Part shown: piece after piece, positions 56,125-64,000 of the stretch
Numbering within the stretch: the stretch's first letter is position 1
Layout of the letters: each line of letters opens with the position of its first letter
Source: Bacillota bacterium
GTDB taxonomy: Bacteria; Bacillota; Clostridia; Christensenellales; Aristaeellaceae
Direction: 5' to 3'
Assembly: GCA_023416585.1 (NCBI GenBank)
Contig: JAEZHM010000154.1
Location: forward strand, 186,001 to 250,000
DNA: 64,000 nucleotides
Notes under the pieces: generated by a model
The model's database searches: none
What the model was told of the DNA's origin: nothing
The model's input: the letters and a program-made list of their open reading frames with translations, nothing else
Position numbers and translations under genes: made by a program

Positions 56125-56576
56125 GCCTCCAGCTCCTTCCGTAGTTGTTGTTTTGCGCGGTAAATCCGCCCGCGCACGGTAGAATTGGGCAGGTGCAGGA
56201 CTTTTGCAATCTCCGCTTCGTCCATCCCTTCCGCATAGCGCAGCACCAGCGGCAGGCGAAGCTTTTCGGGCAAAGCCTGCAATGCCAAGGCAAGGGTCAA
56301 GTCAGGCGGCGGAGAAGACTGCTCTGGAGCTTCCTCAAGGGAAATGATTCGACGGCGTTTTCGTTGGAAATCGTAACATTCGTTGATGAGAATGCGCGTA
56401 AGCCACGTCTTGAAGAACTTTTCATCCCGGAGGCTCTTCCGTTTTTCCCAAGCCTTTAAAGCGGCCTCCTGCAGGGCATCCCTACAGTCGTCGCTATTGC
56501 GCAGAATGGTGAAAGCCACTCTGTACATCATCGTGCTGCGGGCTTCAATTTCCTTAACGAAGAAGTCCTTCTCCAT
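56121..56576 (-). CDS. ECF-type RNA polymerase sigma factor
   Basis: A 151-aa group IV sigma factor. Region 2 covers residues 10-75 (MYRVAFTILRNSDDCRDALQEA, FFKTWLTRILINEC); region 4 covers 95-148 with HTH IAKVLHLPNSTVRGRIYRAK. The ATG at 56576 is preferred over the TTG one codon earlier, with AGAGGTGATTTG upstream. It is co-translated with its probable anti-sigma factor. A 12-bp palindrome lies directly upstream and could be part of its control region. Confidence 0.94.
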   Translation of the reverse strand: MEKDFFVKEIEARSTMMYRVAFTILRNSDDCRDALQEAALKAWEKRKSLRDEKFFKTWLTRILINECYDFQRKRRRIISLEEAPEQSSPPPDLTLALALQALPEKLRLPLVLRYAEGMDEAEIAKVLHLPNSTVRGRIYRAKQQLRKELEA

Positions 56577-56588
56577 CAAATCACCTCT

Positions 56589-56600
56589 TGTAACGTTACA
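56589..56600. promoter_or_regulatory. Palindrome upstream of the ECF sigma gene
   Basis: TGTAACGTTACA is a perfect 12-bp palindrome 12 bp upstream of the sigma start codon, overlapping the edge of the ribosome binding site region. It looks like a repressor site. No matching -10 was found at the right distance for an ECF promoter. Confidence 0.45.
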
Positions 56601-56822
56601 TATATTAGACGGAGATCAACATTCATTTTTCACGCGGTCAAAAAATGATATTACTATGCCTATAAGCGCTTGACATCGCTACTGGATGCCCTGCTTAAAA
56701 AAATCGCTATATCCAGAACATTCGAGAAAGCAATTTGCATTGATGCAGGCGAAATGCTATGGCATGGGGACGTAGAACCGTGGTGTTCTGAAAGGATTGT
56801 GCAAGGATCAAGAAACGAATTG

Positions 56823-58163
56823 TCAGTGCAGGTTTTCTTCATCGGGCTGCATTCGTGGGATAGCCCAGCGTATGTAAACACACATGAGCATAATGCACAT
56901 GAATTTAATCCAGGTGAGAAACTGCGAACCATAAAACGGCAGTCCTGCGAATGTATAAGGCGCGTGAGGCTCCACAAGGGAAAGAAACCCCGTGCCCAGC
57001 ATGGAACCCGTGAGCACAGCAAGGTTACAGACGAGATTCCAGAATGTTACGCAGGAGTCTTTATTGCCTCGGGGCATATTGATAAATACAAGGTTGGCGA
57101 ATACGAGGTTGAGACCGACGGAATCGATACCCTGCAGTATGGACACGGCGACATATATCCAAACTGTCTGGCGAGTGGAAAAGCCGATCAATAATTCGGT
57201 GATACCTTCGAAGAAAACGGCAAAAAGCAGCACCGAAAACCACGAATAATTTCTGATGGCCCTCCGCCAATATTTCATCAGGAAGATGTTGCCCAGCGTG
57301 TATACGACCGTGCCTATATACATGTAGGTATAGCCCAGTCCCATGGTGTTGATGACATAGTAGGACCATGTACTTCCGTTAACATTGGCGATAGCGTTCC
57401 ACAATATCGCGATCCATGCGGTCAGCAGGAATTTCCGCGACTTAAATGGCGTTGTAAAGATTTCCTTTATCGTAGGCTGTCCCTGCTTGTGATAGGAGAA
57501 CTCCTGAGGAATCAGATAAAGCTGCAGCCCGTTGAGAACGAACACTCCCATCGCAATATAGCGCAGTACCATGATGATCTGTGCCTGCTGTGGGGAACCC
57601 TTGAGCGAATCAGCCAACAGGGAAGTGCTGATAGCGAAGACTGTGCTTACAAGCGAGCCGATCAGGTTGCTATAAGAAAAATAGGCGTTCCGGTCCTCTC
57701 CATCCGGTATAAAGTTAACATGCCATGCAAACGCGCCTGAGCCAAGCAATGCGTTGGAGACGTTTCCGGCGAACAAAAAAACCGCGAACCAAAGCGTTCG
57801 CTGCGCGCTGTCCCGCACAAGGAGGGGCATGACTGTAGTAGCAAGCAGTATGCATAAATAATAAAACAAATGGTTGAATAACAGCAGCCCACGGCGGTGC
57901 TTAAGTTTACGGAATATCAGCGGCGTAAAGAGGCTGAATCCCCAAGCGATGTATGGTATGAAAGTGATGACGCCGACGCGGACGATATCGATGCCGTTGA
58001 TCGACAGGAAGCCCGTATAGAATACGCCTGTGATGAAGATGTTGCCGAAATTGGCCAGTATCGTGTTAATAAGCAGCGCCGTCCTGCCGGCACAAAGCGG
58101 GTCCCTGAAATTGAATATCCGGCGAAACTCCGAATATTGTTGACTTTCCCTGACGGAGCGCAT
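56823..58163 (-). CDS. MFS transporter
   Basis: A 446-aa major-facilitator permease with about 12 TM helices. The N-terminal part (FRRIFNFRDPLCAGRTALLINTILANFGNIFITG) and the GIDSVGLNLVFANLVFINMPRG segment near TM11 are like a group of Clostridial MFS proteins of unknown substrate. The start at ATG 58163 follows GAGGTGAGAG; a GTG five codons earlier overlaps that site. The stop lies 660 bp from the sigma gene in the opposite reading context, with no operon partner. The substrate is unknown. Confidence 0.85.
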   Translation of the reverse strand: MRSVRESQQYSEFRRIFNFRDPLCAGRTALLINTILANFGNIFITGVFYTGFLSINGIDIVRVGVITFIPYIAWGFSLFTPLIFRKLKHRRGLLLFNHLFYYLCILLATTVMPLLVRDSAQRTLWFAVFLFAGNVSNALLGSGAFAWHVNFIPDGEDRNAYFSYSNLIGSLVSTVFAISTSLLADSLKGSPQQAQIIMVLRYIAMGVFVLNGLQLYLIPQEFSYHKQGQPTIKEIFTTPFKSRKFLLTAWIAILWNAIANVNGSTWSYYVINTMGLGYTYMYIGTVVYTLGNIFLMKYWRRAIRNYSWFSVLLFAVFFEGITELLIGFSTRQTVWIYVAVSILQGIDSVGLNLVFANLVFINMPRGNKDSCVTFWNLVCNLAVLTGSMLGTGFLSLVEPHAPYTFAGLPFYGSQFLTWIKFMCIMLMCVYIRWAIPRMQPDEENLH

Positions 58164-58461
58164 CAAAACTGCTCTCACCTCTTTGATAATCTGGATAGCC
58201 GGCCGGGGATGGGAACGGGTGATGAGATAGCGATGATGCCCAGGGAGTCTGTATCATTGGCTGATGGCAATCTCCAGCCAAGGAATATCCTATCATATAA
58301 TTCGGGTAAAAGATAGTTCAGAAAACGCCACCCTTATGGGCGGCAATGGTGGTGCTTTCTAAATTCGAATCAGTCATCACATCGAGGTGTACGATGGGCT
58401 CTACCCAAGTGCGTGAGACAAAAATATGACGCTTATTCCTGCTCATAACATTGCCCCCTAT

Positions 58462-59739
58462 TCATGCACTTGGTTTTGCCTGCCGGACGCTTCCACCACG
58501 GAAAAACATGGCCGTTGCAAGCATCCCCAGGGACAAAAGGCCCATGCTCAAAACAAAGGGCAGCGCTCTGTCCACGTCGCTCAAAAGGCCGCCGATGTAC
58601 CCGAAGGGGACGCTGACCAGCATCACCGTGGTTTGCAGGAGTGCCATGATCCGCGACCGGTCCTCGGGATTTACGTGAATAGCCACCAGGGATTCTCGAA
58701 GCGTGCCCAGGGCGGCGGAACCAAGGGACTCGAAGGCCAGGGACGCGCACAGGAGGATATAGCCCAGAGTCCCAGTCCCAGGCACGCAAATTAGAAGCAG
58801 TGCGCCGGTGATGGCGCTCAAGAAACCGCCGTACAGGGGCCATTTTAAGTTGGCCTGCTTGATGCGTGACAGTACCGTAAAAAAGAGCACGATGGACAGA
58901 ACGCTCTTGACCATGGGAAAGATGGGTAGCAGGGGATCAGGAATGCCTATACGCCTTGAGGCTATGATCTGCCAGAAGGTCATACTGATCATGCCAGCGA
59001 TCTCCACCAGAACGCTGACAACGATGGCAAAGACAGTACCTGGGGAAGTCATTATCCGTCGTATAGCGCCTTTGTAACTGCCCAGCATTTGAGCCCAGGT
59101 CTTTCCTCTGACTGCCTCGCGACGGACGCGCCCGATGCCAGTCTCGGTGGAAAACCTGTACAACAGGATGAGTTTCAAGGTCATCACCACAAAGGCATTG
59201 ATATACAGCACCCGTATGGCGGGGATCAACGTCAGCCTCGCCACCAGTATGGACGAGATGGGAGCAAAGAGCGCTGACAGATTTCCGGCGATGATGACCC
59301 AGGAATAGATCTGGGTGATTTTGTCCCTGGGGGCGTCCTCCACCAGAAGGCAGTCCCAGGATACGGTTGTGATCTTCATCATGCCGTTGAAAAGCGCAGC
59401 CACGGCAAAGAACCAGAAACCCTGGCTGGAAGCCCAGATCAGGCAGGGCACACTCCAGGCCAGGAAATCAAAGAGCATGGTGCTGAACCTTCGCCCGAAC
59501 CTGTCGACGATGGCGCCGGAAAGGAAGGCAAAGACCGTTTGGGAAAACATATAAATGGACGCCACAATACCCACCTGCACATCGCTCATGCCAAAGGAAA
59601 GCATGAATACTGACGCATAAGGGAGGCAAAGGTTCATGGACAGGCCCCACATAGGTTCGGTGAAAATGCAAGCCCGGGTGTTGCCGCGCAGTTCGGACAG
59701 GGTGCGCACAAGCGGGTGTTTGAGCAAAAGCCGTTTCAA
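58462..59739 (-). CDS. MFS transporter, second
   Basis: A 425-aa MFS permease with 12 predicted helices. The loop 2-3 motif reads GAIVDRFGRRFS, close to the MFS signature GxxxDRxGRR. It is not closely similar to the MFS protein just downstream. The start is TTG at 59737-59739, with GAGAGTGAT close upstream; no in-frame ATG lies near. Whether the two transporters are one transcript is unclear, as 298 bp separate them. The substrate is unknown. Confidence 0.85.
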   Translation of the reverse strand: MKRLLLKHPLVRTLSELRGNTRACIFTEPMWGLSMNLCLPYASVFMLSFGMSDVQVGIVASIYMFSQTVFAFLSGAIVDRFGRRFSTMLFDFLAWSVPCLIWASSQGFWFFAVAALFNGMMKITTVSWDCLLVEDAPRDKITQIYSWVIIAGNLSALFAPISSILVARLTLIPAIRVLYINAFVVMTLKLILLYRFSTETGIGRVRREAVRGKTWAQMLGSYKGAIRRIMTSPGTVFAIVVSVLVEIAGMISMTFWQIIASRRIGIPDPLLPIFPMVKSVLSIVLFFTVLSRIKQANLKWPLYGGFLSAITGALLLICVPGTGTLGYILLCASLAFESLGSAALGTLRESLVAIHVNPEDRSRIMALLQTTVMLVSVPFGYIGGLLSDVDRALPFVLSMGLLSLGMLATAMFFRGGSVRQAKPSA

Positions 59740-59785
59740 GGGATCACTCTCGTTTCATGCGGGATCAGACCCCATATCAATCCAT

Positions 59786-59812
59786 TGAAAAACCAAGCCT
59801 TTCGGCCTGGTT
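59786..59812 (-). terminator. Terminator of the formate/nitrite channel gene
   Basis: On the minus strand AACCAGGCC, loop GAAA, GGCTTGGTT (one mismatch), then TTTTTC. It lies about 145 bp beyond the FNT stop and 47 bp before the next gene's start. Confidence 0.7.
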
Positions 59813-59955
59813 AACAAACATATGGAAAGCCTGTATAAGCGTATTTATTATAACAATGGAATGCTGCTGCGTCAAGGCACGTGGGTTGATCAACGTAAAG
59901 AAAATATCCGTAAAAGAGGCGGAAAAGCCGCCCAGAAGATATGGCTGGCAATTTG

Positions 59956-60738
59956 CTAACTGATCGCTTTATTATTATCTCCCACCAGGAAAGAGAGCCA
60001 TATCAATCCAACGAACAATACGCCGCCTCCTGCCAGGTTTCCTAAGGCTACCGGCAGCAAGTGATGTAATAAGAAACCACCAAAGGTTACCCCATCTATG
60101 GGACCGGCAGCAAAAGCAGCGGAAAAATAGTACATGTTGGTTATACTGTGCTCCGTTCCGGTAAGCACAAACAGCGCAATGGGGAAATACAGCGCAAGTA
60201 TCTTGCTGGAAATGCTGGTTGTTCCATAGCTCATCCACACGGCAGTACAGACCAGCAAATTGCAGATTACGCCCCTGAAAAATACACTTGACCAGGTAAG
60301 CCCGTATTTTGATTCGGCTGTATGCAGTGTTGCTTGAATAAAGGCGGCATCCATATGCCGCGCGGCGACGGTAAGCAATGCGACGATCGCAGCGCCAAGG
60401 AAGTTGCCCAGAAATATTACAACCCAGCAGCGCAAGATATCGCGGATATGGACACCCTTCTTGCCTACTGCCAGCAGCATCAGGCAGGAACTGGTGAACA
60501 ATTCACCGCCGCAAATCAAGATCATGGCCAGGCCTGATGGAAATAATAGCGCAGAAATGAGCTTTGCGACGTGTTGATCTTCAAACAACGCATAAACGCT
60601 GTTCGCTCCGAAGGCGGCTAAGGCGATTAACACGCCGGCCAGCACGGCCCGGAAGAATAGGACAGGTACTGCCATTTCAGCCTTATGTTTTGCGATACTA
60701 TGATAGTTCGCTGCAATTTCTTGAGGTGAATAATTCAA
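59956..60738 (-). CDS. Formate/nitrite transporter family channel
   Basis: A 260-aa channel of the FNT family (FocA, NirC, HSC). Six TM helices and the conserved omega-loop and pore motifs are present: GGELFTSSC, NLLVCTAVWMSYG and the C-terminal HSITNMYYF. Formate export or uptake is likely in a fermenting anaerobe; nitrite or hydrosulfide are alternatives. The start is probably TTG at 60736-60738, with GAGG eight bases upstream. No pyruvate-formate lyase gene adjoins it. The IS1182-type element begins 30 bp upstream of the start and may have cut off the original promoter. Confidence 0.92.
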   Translation of the reverse strand: MNYSPQEIAANYHSIAKHKAEMAVPVLFFRAVLAGVLIALAAFGANSVYALFEDQHVAKLISALLFPSGLAMILICGGELFTSSCLMLLAVGKKGVHIRDILRCWVVIFLGNFLGAAIVALLTVAARHMDAAFIQATLHTAESKYGLTWSSVFFRGVICNLLVCTAVWMSYGTTSISSKILALYFPIALFVLTGTEHSITNMYYFSAAFAAGPIDGVTFGGFLLHHLLPVALGNLAGGGVLFVGLIWLSFLVGDNNKAIS

Positions 60739-60767
60739 TGAAGATCCTCATTTCATCTTGTAATGAA

Positions 60768-62616
60768 GGAGCTGTCTCAAAAGAGAACAGACCAAAAAAA
60801 GAAATCACGTTCCGAGTAAAAGGGGCGTGATTTTATGTTGTAAAATGTAACTGTCATGAAACAAATACAACAAGAGCATTATAGCGGGAAAAGAGAAGAA
60901 TATCAACTGGTTATCCCGCTGGAACTGGGAGTCAAGATAGGGGAAGATGAACCGATACGTCTTCTGAGCCGCGTAATGGAGGAGATCGACTATAGTAAGC
61001 TGAAAGCGGCATGTTCCTACTGGGGACGAAAAGGGAAGGCGACGCCGAGACATCTGGCGAAGGTAACGATTTTCGGATACAGGAATGGAACCACATCGAC
61101 CCGTGGTCTGGAAGAAGCATGCCGGTATGACCTGCGATACCAATGGCTGCTAGAAGGCAGGCAGGCGCCGGACCACAATACAATCGCCACGGTTGCGGAG
61201 CGGGAAACTGGTGGGGGTATTGGAAGATCTGTTTTACCAGTTTATACAGCAAGCTGCATGACCTGGGCGAGGTCGGGTATGAGAACGTGTATGTGGACGG
61301 GACGAAGATAGAAGCCTATGTAAATAAATATGACTTTGTATTTCGCAAAGCGGTCATGAAAAATGAGGAGAAGTTGAACCGTAAGATAGACCTGTTCATA
61401 GGGTATATGCAACGGGAGTACGATCCGTTTTTTTCTGCGGAAGCTACGCTGGAAGATATCGGGCAGTTGCTTTTAGGGAAGCAGCAGAAAGAGGAAATTG
61501 TGTTTGTAAAAGGGAAGGGCAACCACAAGACGAAGTTGCAGCAGAACATGGAAACACTGGAAGAGATGTACGTCCGGCAGTTGAAATACGACGAATACAA
61601 CGATGTCTTTAAGGGGCGGAACAGCTTCTCCAAAGTGGATCATGAAGCAACGTACATGCACATGAAAGATGACGCCATGCGGAACGGCTAGCTGAAGCCT
61701 GGCTAAAACGAATAACTTGGTGTGGAGGCGGAATACGTGGTAGGCGTTGACGTTAGCCCGGAACGAAATGATCTGAACACGCTGATTCCCCTGCTCGAGC
61801 GGATGGAAAAGGGAATCGGGCAAAGATACGAAAACCTGATTGCAGACGCTGGACACGAGAACGAGGAAAATTACGAGTATCTAAAAGCGAACGGCCAAGT
61901 CAGCTACATCAAGCCGAAGATTTACGAGAAGAGCAAAACACGGCGATGGCAGACAAACGGTTACCTAATAGAGAACTTGCCGCATGACGCCCAAACAGAT
62001 ACCTATACCTGCCAGGCGGCCATATCATGAGTCCTGTTGGAGTCCAGCATTCAAGCAGCAAGACGGGCTATGTCAGCGAGATCACCGTATATGAAGGAAC
62101 TGGCTGTCAGGGTTGTCCGCTAAAAGGTAAGTGTACTCACGCCAAAGGTAACCGAAAATTGTCTACATCCAAGCGTATGAAGGAACTTCGTGCTGAATCG
62201 CTCGCCAATATTACCAGACCGAAGGGTATCATCCTGCGAATTAACCGTTCGATCTATTCCGAATGCATGTACGGCAACCTGAAGGAGAATCTTGGGTTCC
62301 GGCGGTTCCGGATGCGTGGTGTGCATAAGGTTCTTACCGAAGTTCTGCTCTACGCAATGGCATGCAATATGAATACGCTGTATAACAAGATCCGCCAAGA
62401 CCGTACAAATGTTATGCTCTATGTAAAAAACGTCTCTTAAGAAGAAGAAAAGTAAATATCGCGAAGTTTTGAACAAGCGAATATATGCAGCCGAAACCGA
62501 TTCGGCAGCGTTGCTATGCCTTGATTCTCCGTTTCTTGACCTTTGTATTGCTTGCGATGACCTTCCGAACTGAAAAGAGGCTGTCTCCGCGATTTCACTC
62601 GCTTTGAGAAAGCCCC
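60768..62616 (+). mobile_element. Decayed IS1182-type insertion sequence
   Basis: Terminal inverted repeats are GGAGCTGTCTCAAAAG (60768-60783) and, inverted, GGGGCTTTCTCAAAG (62616-62602), with mismatches consistent with decay. The length of 1.85 kb fits the family. A hairpin near the left end, AAATCACG (60802-60809) / CGTGATTT (60826-60833), runs into a short T-run and would stop transcription entering the element. No clear target duplication was seen. Confidence 0.8.
60856..62440 (+). pseudogene. IS1182-family transposase, inactivated
   Basis: A DDE transposase in pieces. It opens with the N-terminal domain (RLLSRVMEEIDYSKLKAACSYWGRKG). The core follows with VYVDGTKIEAYVNKYDFVFRK, then DAGHENEENYEYL, and the tail has a cysteine cluster (CQGCPLKGKCTH) and the final helix (NLKENLGFRRFRMRG). 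At least three frameshifts (near 61188, 61252 and 62015) and three in-frame stops between 61688 and 61712 break it. Restoring the first stop to Gln and the others to Tyr/Gln recovers the family sequence. The element cannot make its own transposase. Confidence 0.88.
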
Positions 62617-62872
62617 GTGGTGGTGCTTACTGGACTCGGGCCAGTGACCCTGTCGATGTGAACGATGTGCTCTACCCTGGAGCCGTTACCACAATATATA
62701 GTGGCATAAGTATTAATGAACACAACATGCGGTGCTTTTGATGCGTTTTATAGCATGATATTCTATGTGAATATAGAGGTTTGATCCACACTGGAGCCAA
62801 ACACTTTACATATTATAGCAATAAAGCTTATACATAAAATGAAATAGTTATATGAAACTGCATTCCAATTCG

Positions 62873-63637
62873 TCATTTCTTTTTCCGTAATATCCACACT
62901 CTTGGTTTGTTCTGCTTATTTGCTGCAATTCTTAAATCTGAGAACCATTGATCAAAAGAACGAATTCTTTTATCCAATTCTAAAGCATAACATTCTGATA
63001 TTATTCCTGGGAATTTTGTCTCTAGCTGGGCAACTTCCTTTTGAATTAGCAGCAAATAATACTCGATTTCCAAATCTTGTTCTTCATTTATCGTGTTGAT
63101 AGGTTTTGTATTCACATCAAGCTGATTTGCCTTGTCTAGAAGCTTCACGCAATATGATGTGATTAGCTGCAAATCACTATTACTTGTCACAGTTATCTTG
63201 ATTAAATTAATATCTGTAATTATTGACTGTAGCAAAAAAAGCAATCTGTGATAGTTTTGTGATTGTTCAATCCGATTTAATGCTAATGATGCCATTTCTT
63301 CAGAGAGCTCTTCTTTCTGTTTTGAGATGATTTTTAGTATATATAGACCCAATCCCACAAGTGATGTTGACAGAAAAGTATATATTAATGAAAAAATGTC
63401 AAACGTAGTTGCATTTTTATAAAAGCTCTGTAAAATTTCCAGATACTCTAGTTGGTTAGCAGAGGTTGGAGCACTTGCTACTGCGGGAATATTAGCATTA
63501 AGAATCGTAATTGACTGTTGTTGTCCGTATGCAATAACAAGTAGAGCTATTCCAAACATCAATAGTAATATAAGTACACATACCACAATAAATGAATTAA
63601 ATACCAGCAGTGTTTTTCTCTTTTTACTCTTTTCCAT
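62873..63637 (-). CDS. Two-TM membrane protein with long cytosolic helical domain, unknown
   Basis: A 254-aa protein I do not recognise. TM1 spans about 11-36 (hydrophobic LLVFNSFIVVCVLILLLMF), TM2 about 78-101 (IFSLIYTFLSTSLVGLGLYIL). A short external loop (about 38-77) joins them. The remaining 150 residues are charged and helical, with a coiled-coil-like start (KQKEELSEEMASLALNRIEQ), and end in a basic tail. The start follows AGGAGG at nine bases. Codon use is AT-rich compared with the rest of the window, suggesting later acquisition. A partial gene lies upstream on the same strand. Confidence 0.75.
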   Translation of the reverse strand: MEKSKKRKTLLVFNSFIVVCVLILLLMFGIALLVIAYGQQQSITILNANIPAVASAPTSANQLEYLEILQSFYKNATTFDIFSLIYTFLSTSLVGLGLYILKIISKQKEELSEEMASLALNRIEQSQNYHRLLFLLQSIITDINLIKITVTSNSDLQLITSYCVKLLDKANQLDVNTKPINTINEEQDLEIEYYLLLIQKEVAQLETKFPGIISECYALELDKRIRSFDQWFSDLRIAANKQNKPRVWILRKKK

Positions 63638-63746
63638 CTCATAACACCTCCTGACAACAAAAGGTTCTGCAAAAGCCTATTTAGCGATTTCATCAAAAAG
63701 AACACCTAAAGTCCCCTTTGTCCTCAACTAATAAAGAATTGTATAA

Positions 63747-64000
63747 TTAGTTTGGGTTCCATATTCCACGCTTTGCATCTAAAAGCACTTCTAAAAGAAA
63801 ACGGTATCCCGCTCTATCTTTCCCCGCTTTAGGTATTTTAACAATTTTATTACAAAAATATATCTCTTCGTTTGATGCCTTTATCAAATACCTCTTAAGT
63901 GCGTCTAAAAAATCAGAGAAAATAATGATTTTCGTTAGCTCATAATTCTCATTGTAAATATGATTTAATAGCCAAACTAATCCCGTTAATACTCCTGTTT
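63747..64000 (-). CDS. Partial CDS, C-terminal 83 residues, unknown
   Basis: An open frame enters from the right edge on the minus strand and ends with TAA at 63747-63749. The visible part begins TGVLTGLVWLLNHIYNENY and ends LEVLLDAKRGIWNPN, with KIPKAGKDRAGYRF between. It reads as a compact alpha/beta protein tail rich in Lys, Ile and Asn. No family is recognised. It is AT-rich like the next gene, 109 bp downstream, and both may be one unit. Confidence 0.6.
   Translation of the reverse strand, partial: TGVLTGLVWLLNHIYNENYELTKIIIFSDFLDALKRYLIKASNEEIYFCNKIVKIPKAGKDRAGYRFLLEVLLDAKRGIWNPN

Noticed and set aside
61686..61713. Stop-to-glutamine recoding in the transposase
   Set aside because: One of the stops replaces Tyr, there are also frameshifts, and all other genes use the standard code.

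Overview
The window reads as a chromosomal segment of an endospore-forming, anaerobe-like member of Bacillota, class Clostridia. The evidence is a complete GerA/GerC/GerB germinant-receptor operon, a PadR-HAAS membrane-protein module, an ECF sigma/anti-sigma pair, strong AGGAGG-type ribosome binding sites, and plant-polysaccharide ABC importers under LacI regulators. A Christensenellales-like gut or rumen organism would fit, but that is a guess from gene style. No rRNA, tRNA, CRISPR array or prophage was recognised.

Region 1 (1-17.4 kb) is a surface-polysaccharide locus. Wzm/Wzt-type export genes sit with gmd and rmd (GDP-D-rhamnose), manC (GDP-mannose), a phosphohexomutase, rfbACBD (dTDP-L-rhamnose), two glycosyltransferases and a UDP-GlcNAc 2-epimerase. 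An IS481-type element lies between the gmd-rmd operon and manC. The cluster can therefore make both D- and L-rhamnose donors and move a rhamnose-rich glycan across the membrane. Region 2 (17.4-28.9 kb) holds an exported protein with a DnaJ-type zinc module, a gpmA-eno glycolytic operon with a telomere-like repeat at its junction, the ger operon, an orphan OmpR-type regulator, and a PadR/HAAS/truncated DUF4097 operon that runs into two short-chain dehydrogenases.

Region 3 (29-39.5 kb) is a type I (arabino)galactan utilisation locus: divergent LacI regulator, binding protein, two permeases, GH35 beta-galactosidase, secreted GH53 endo-galactanase with a CBM61-like tail, and convergent GH43. It parallels the Bacillus gan operon with GH35 in place of GH42. 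Region 4 (39.5-43.3 kb) is a run of minus-strand housekeeping and unassigned genes. Region 5 (43.4-49.5 kb) is a maltodextrin operon (LacI, GH13, binding protein, MalF, MalG) whose operator matches the galactan operator almost exactly.

Region 6 (49.6-60.7 kb) holds a cysteine desulfurase/TtcA-like pair, a MerR regulator with a classic 19-bp-spacer promoter, two convergent genes that each carry one apparent frameshift, an ECF sigma/anti-sigma pair, two MFS transporters and a formate/nitrite channel. Region 7 (60.8-64 kb) is a decayed IS1182-type element followed by AT-rich DNA with a two-TM protein and a partial gene, neither recognised. The least explained parts are the exported zinc-finger protein, the 53-residue small ORF before wecB, the telomere-like repeat, and the AT-rich right end.
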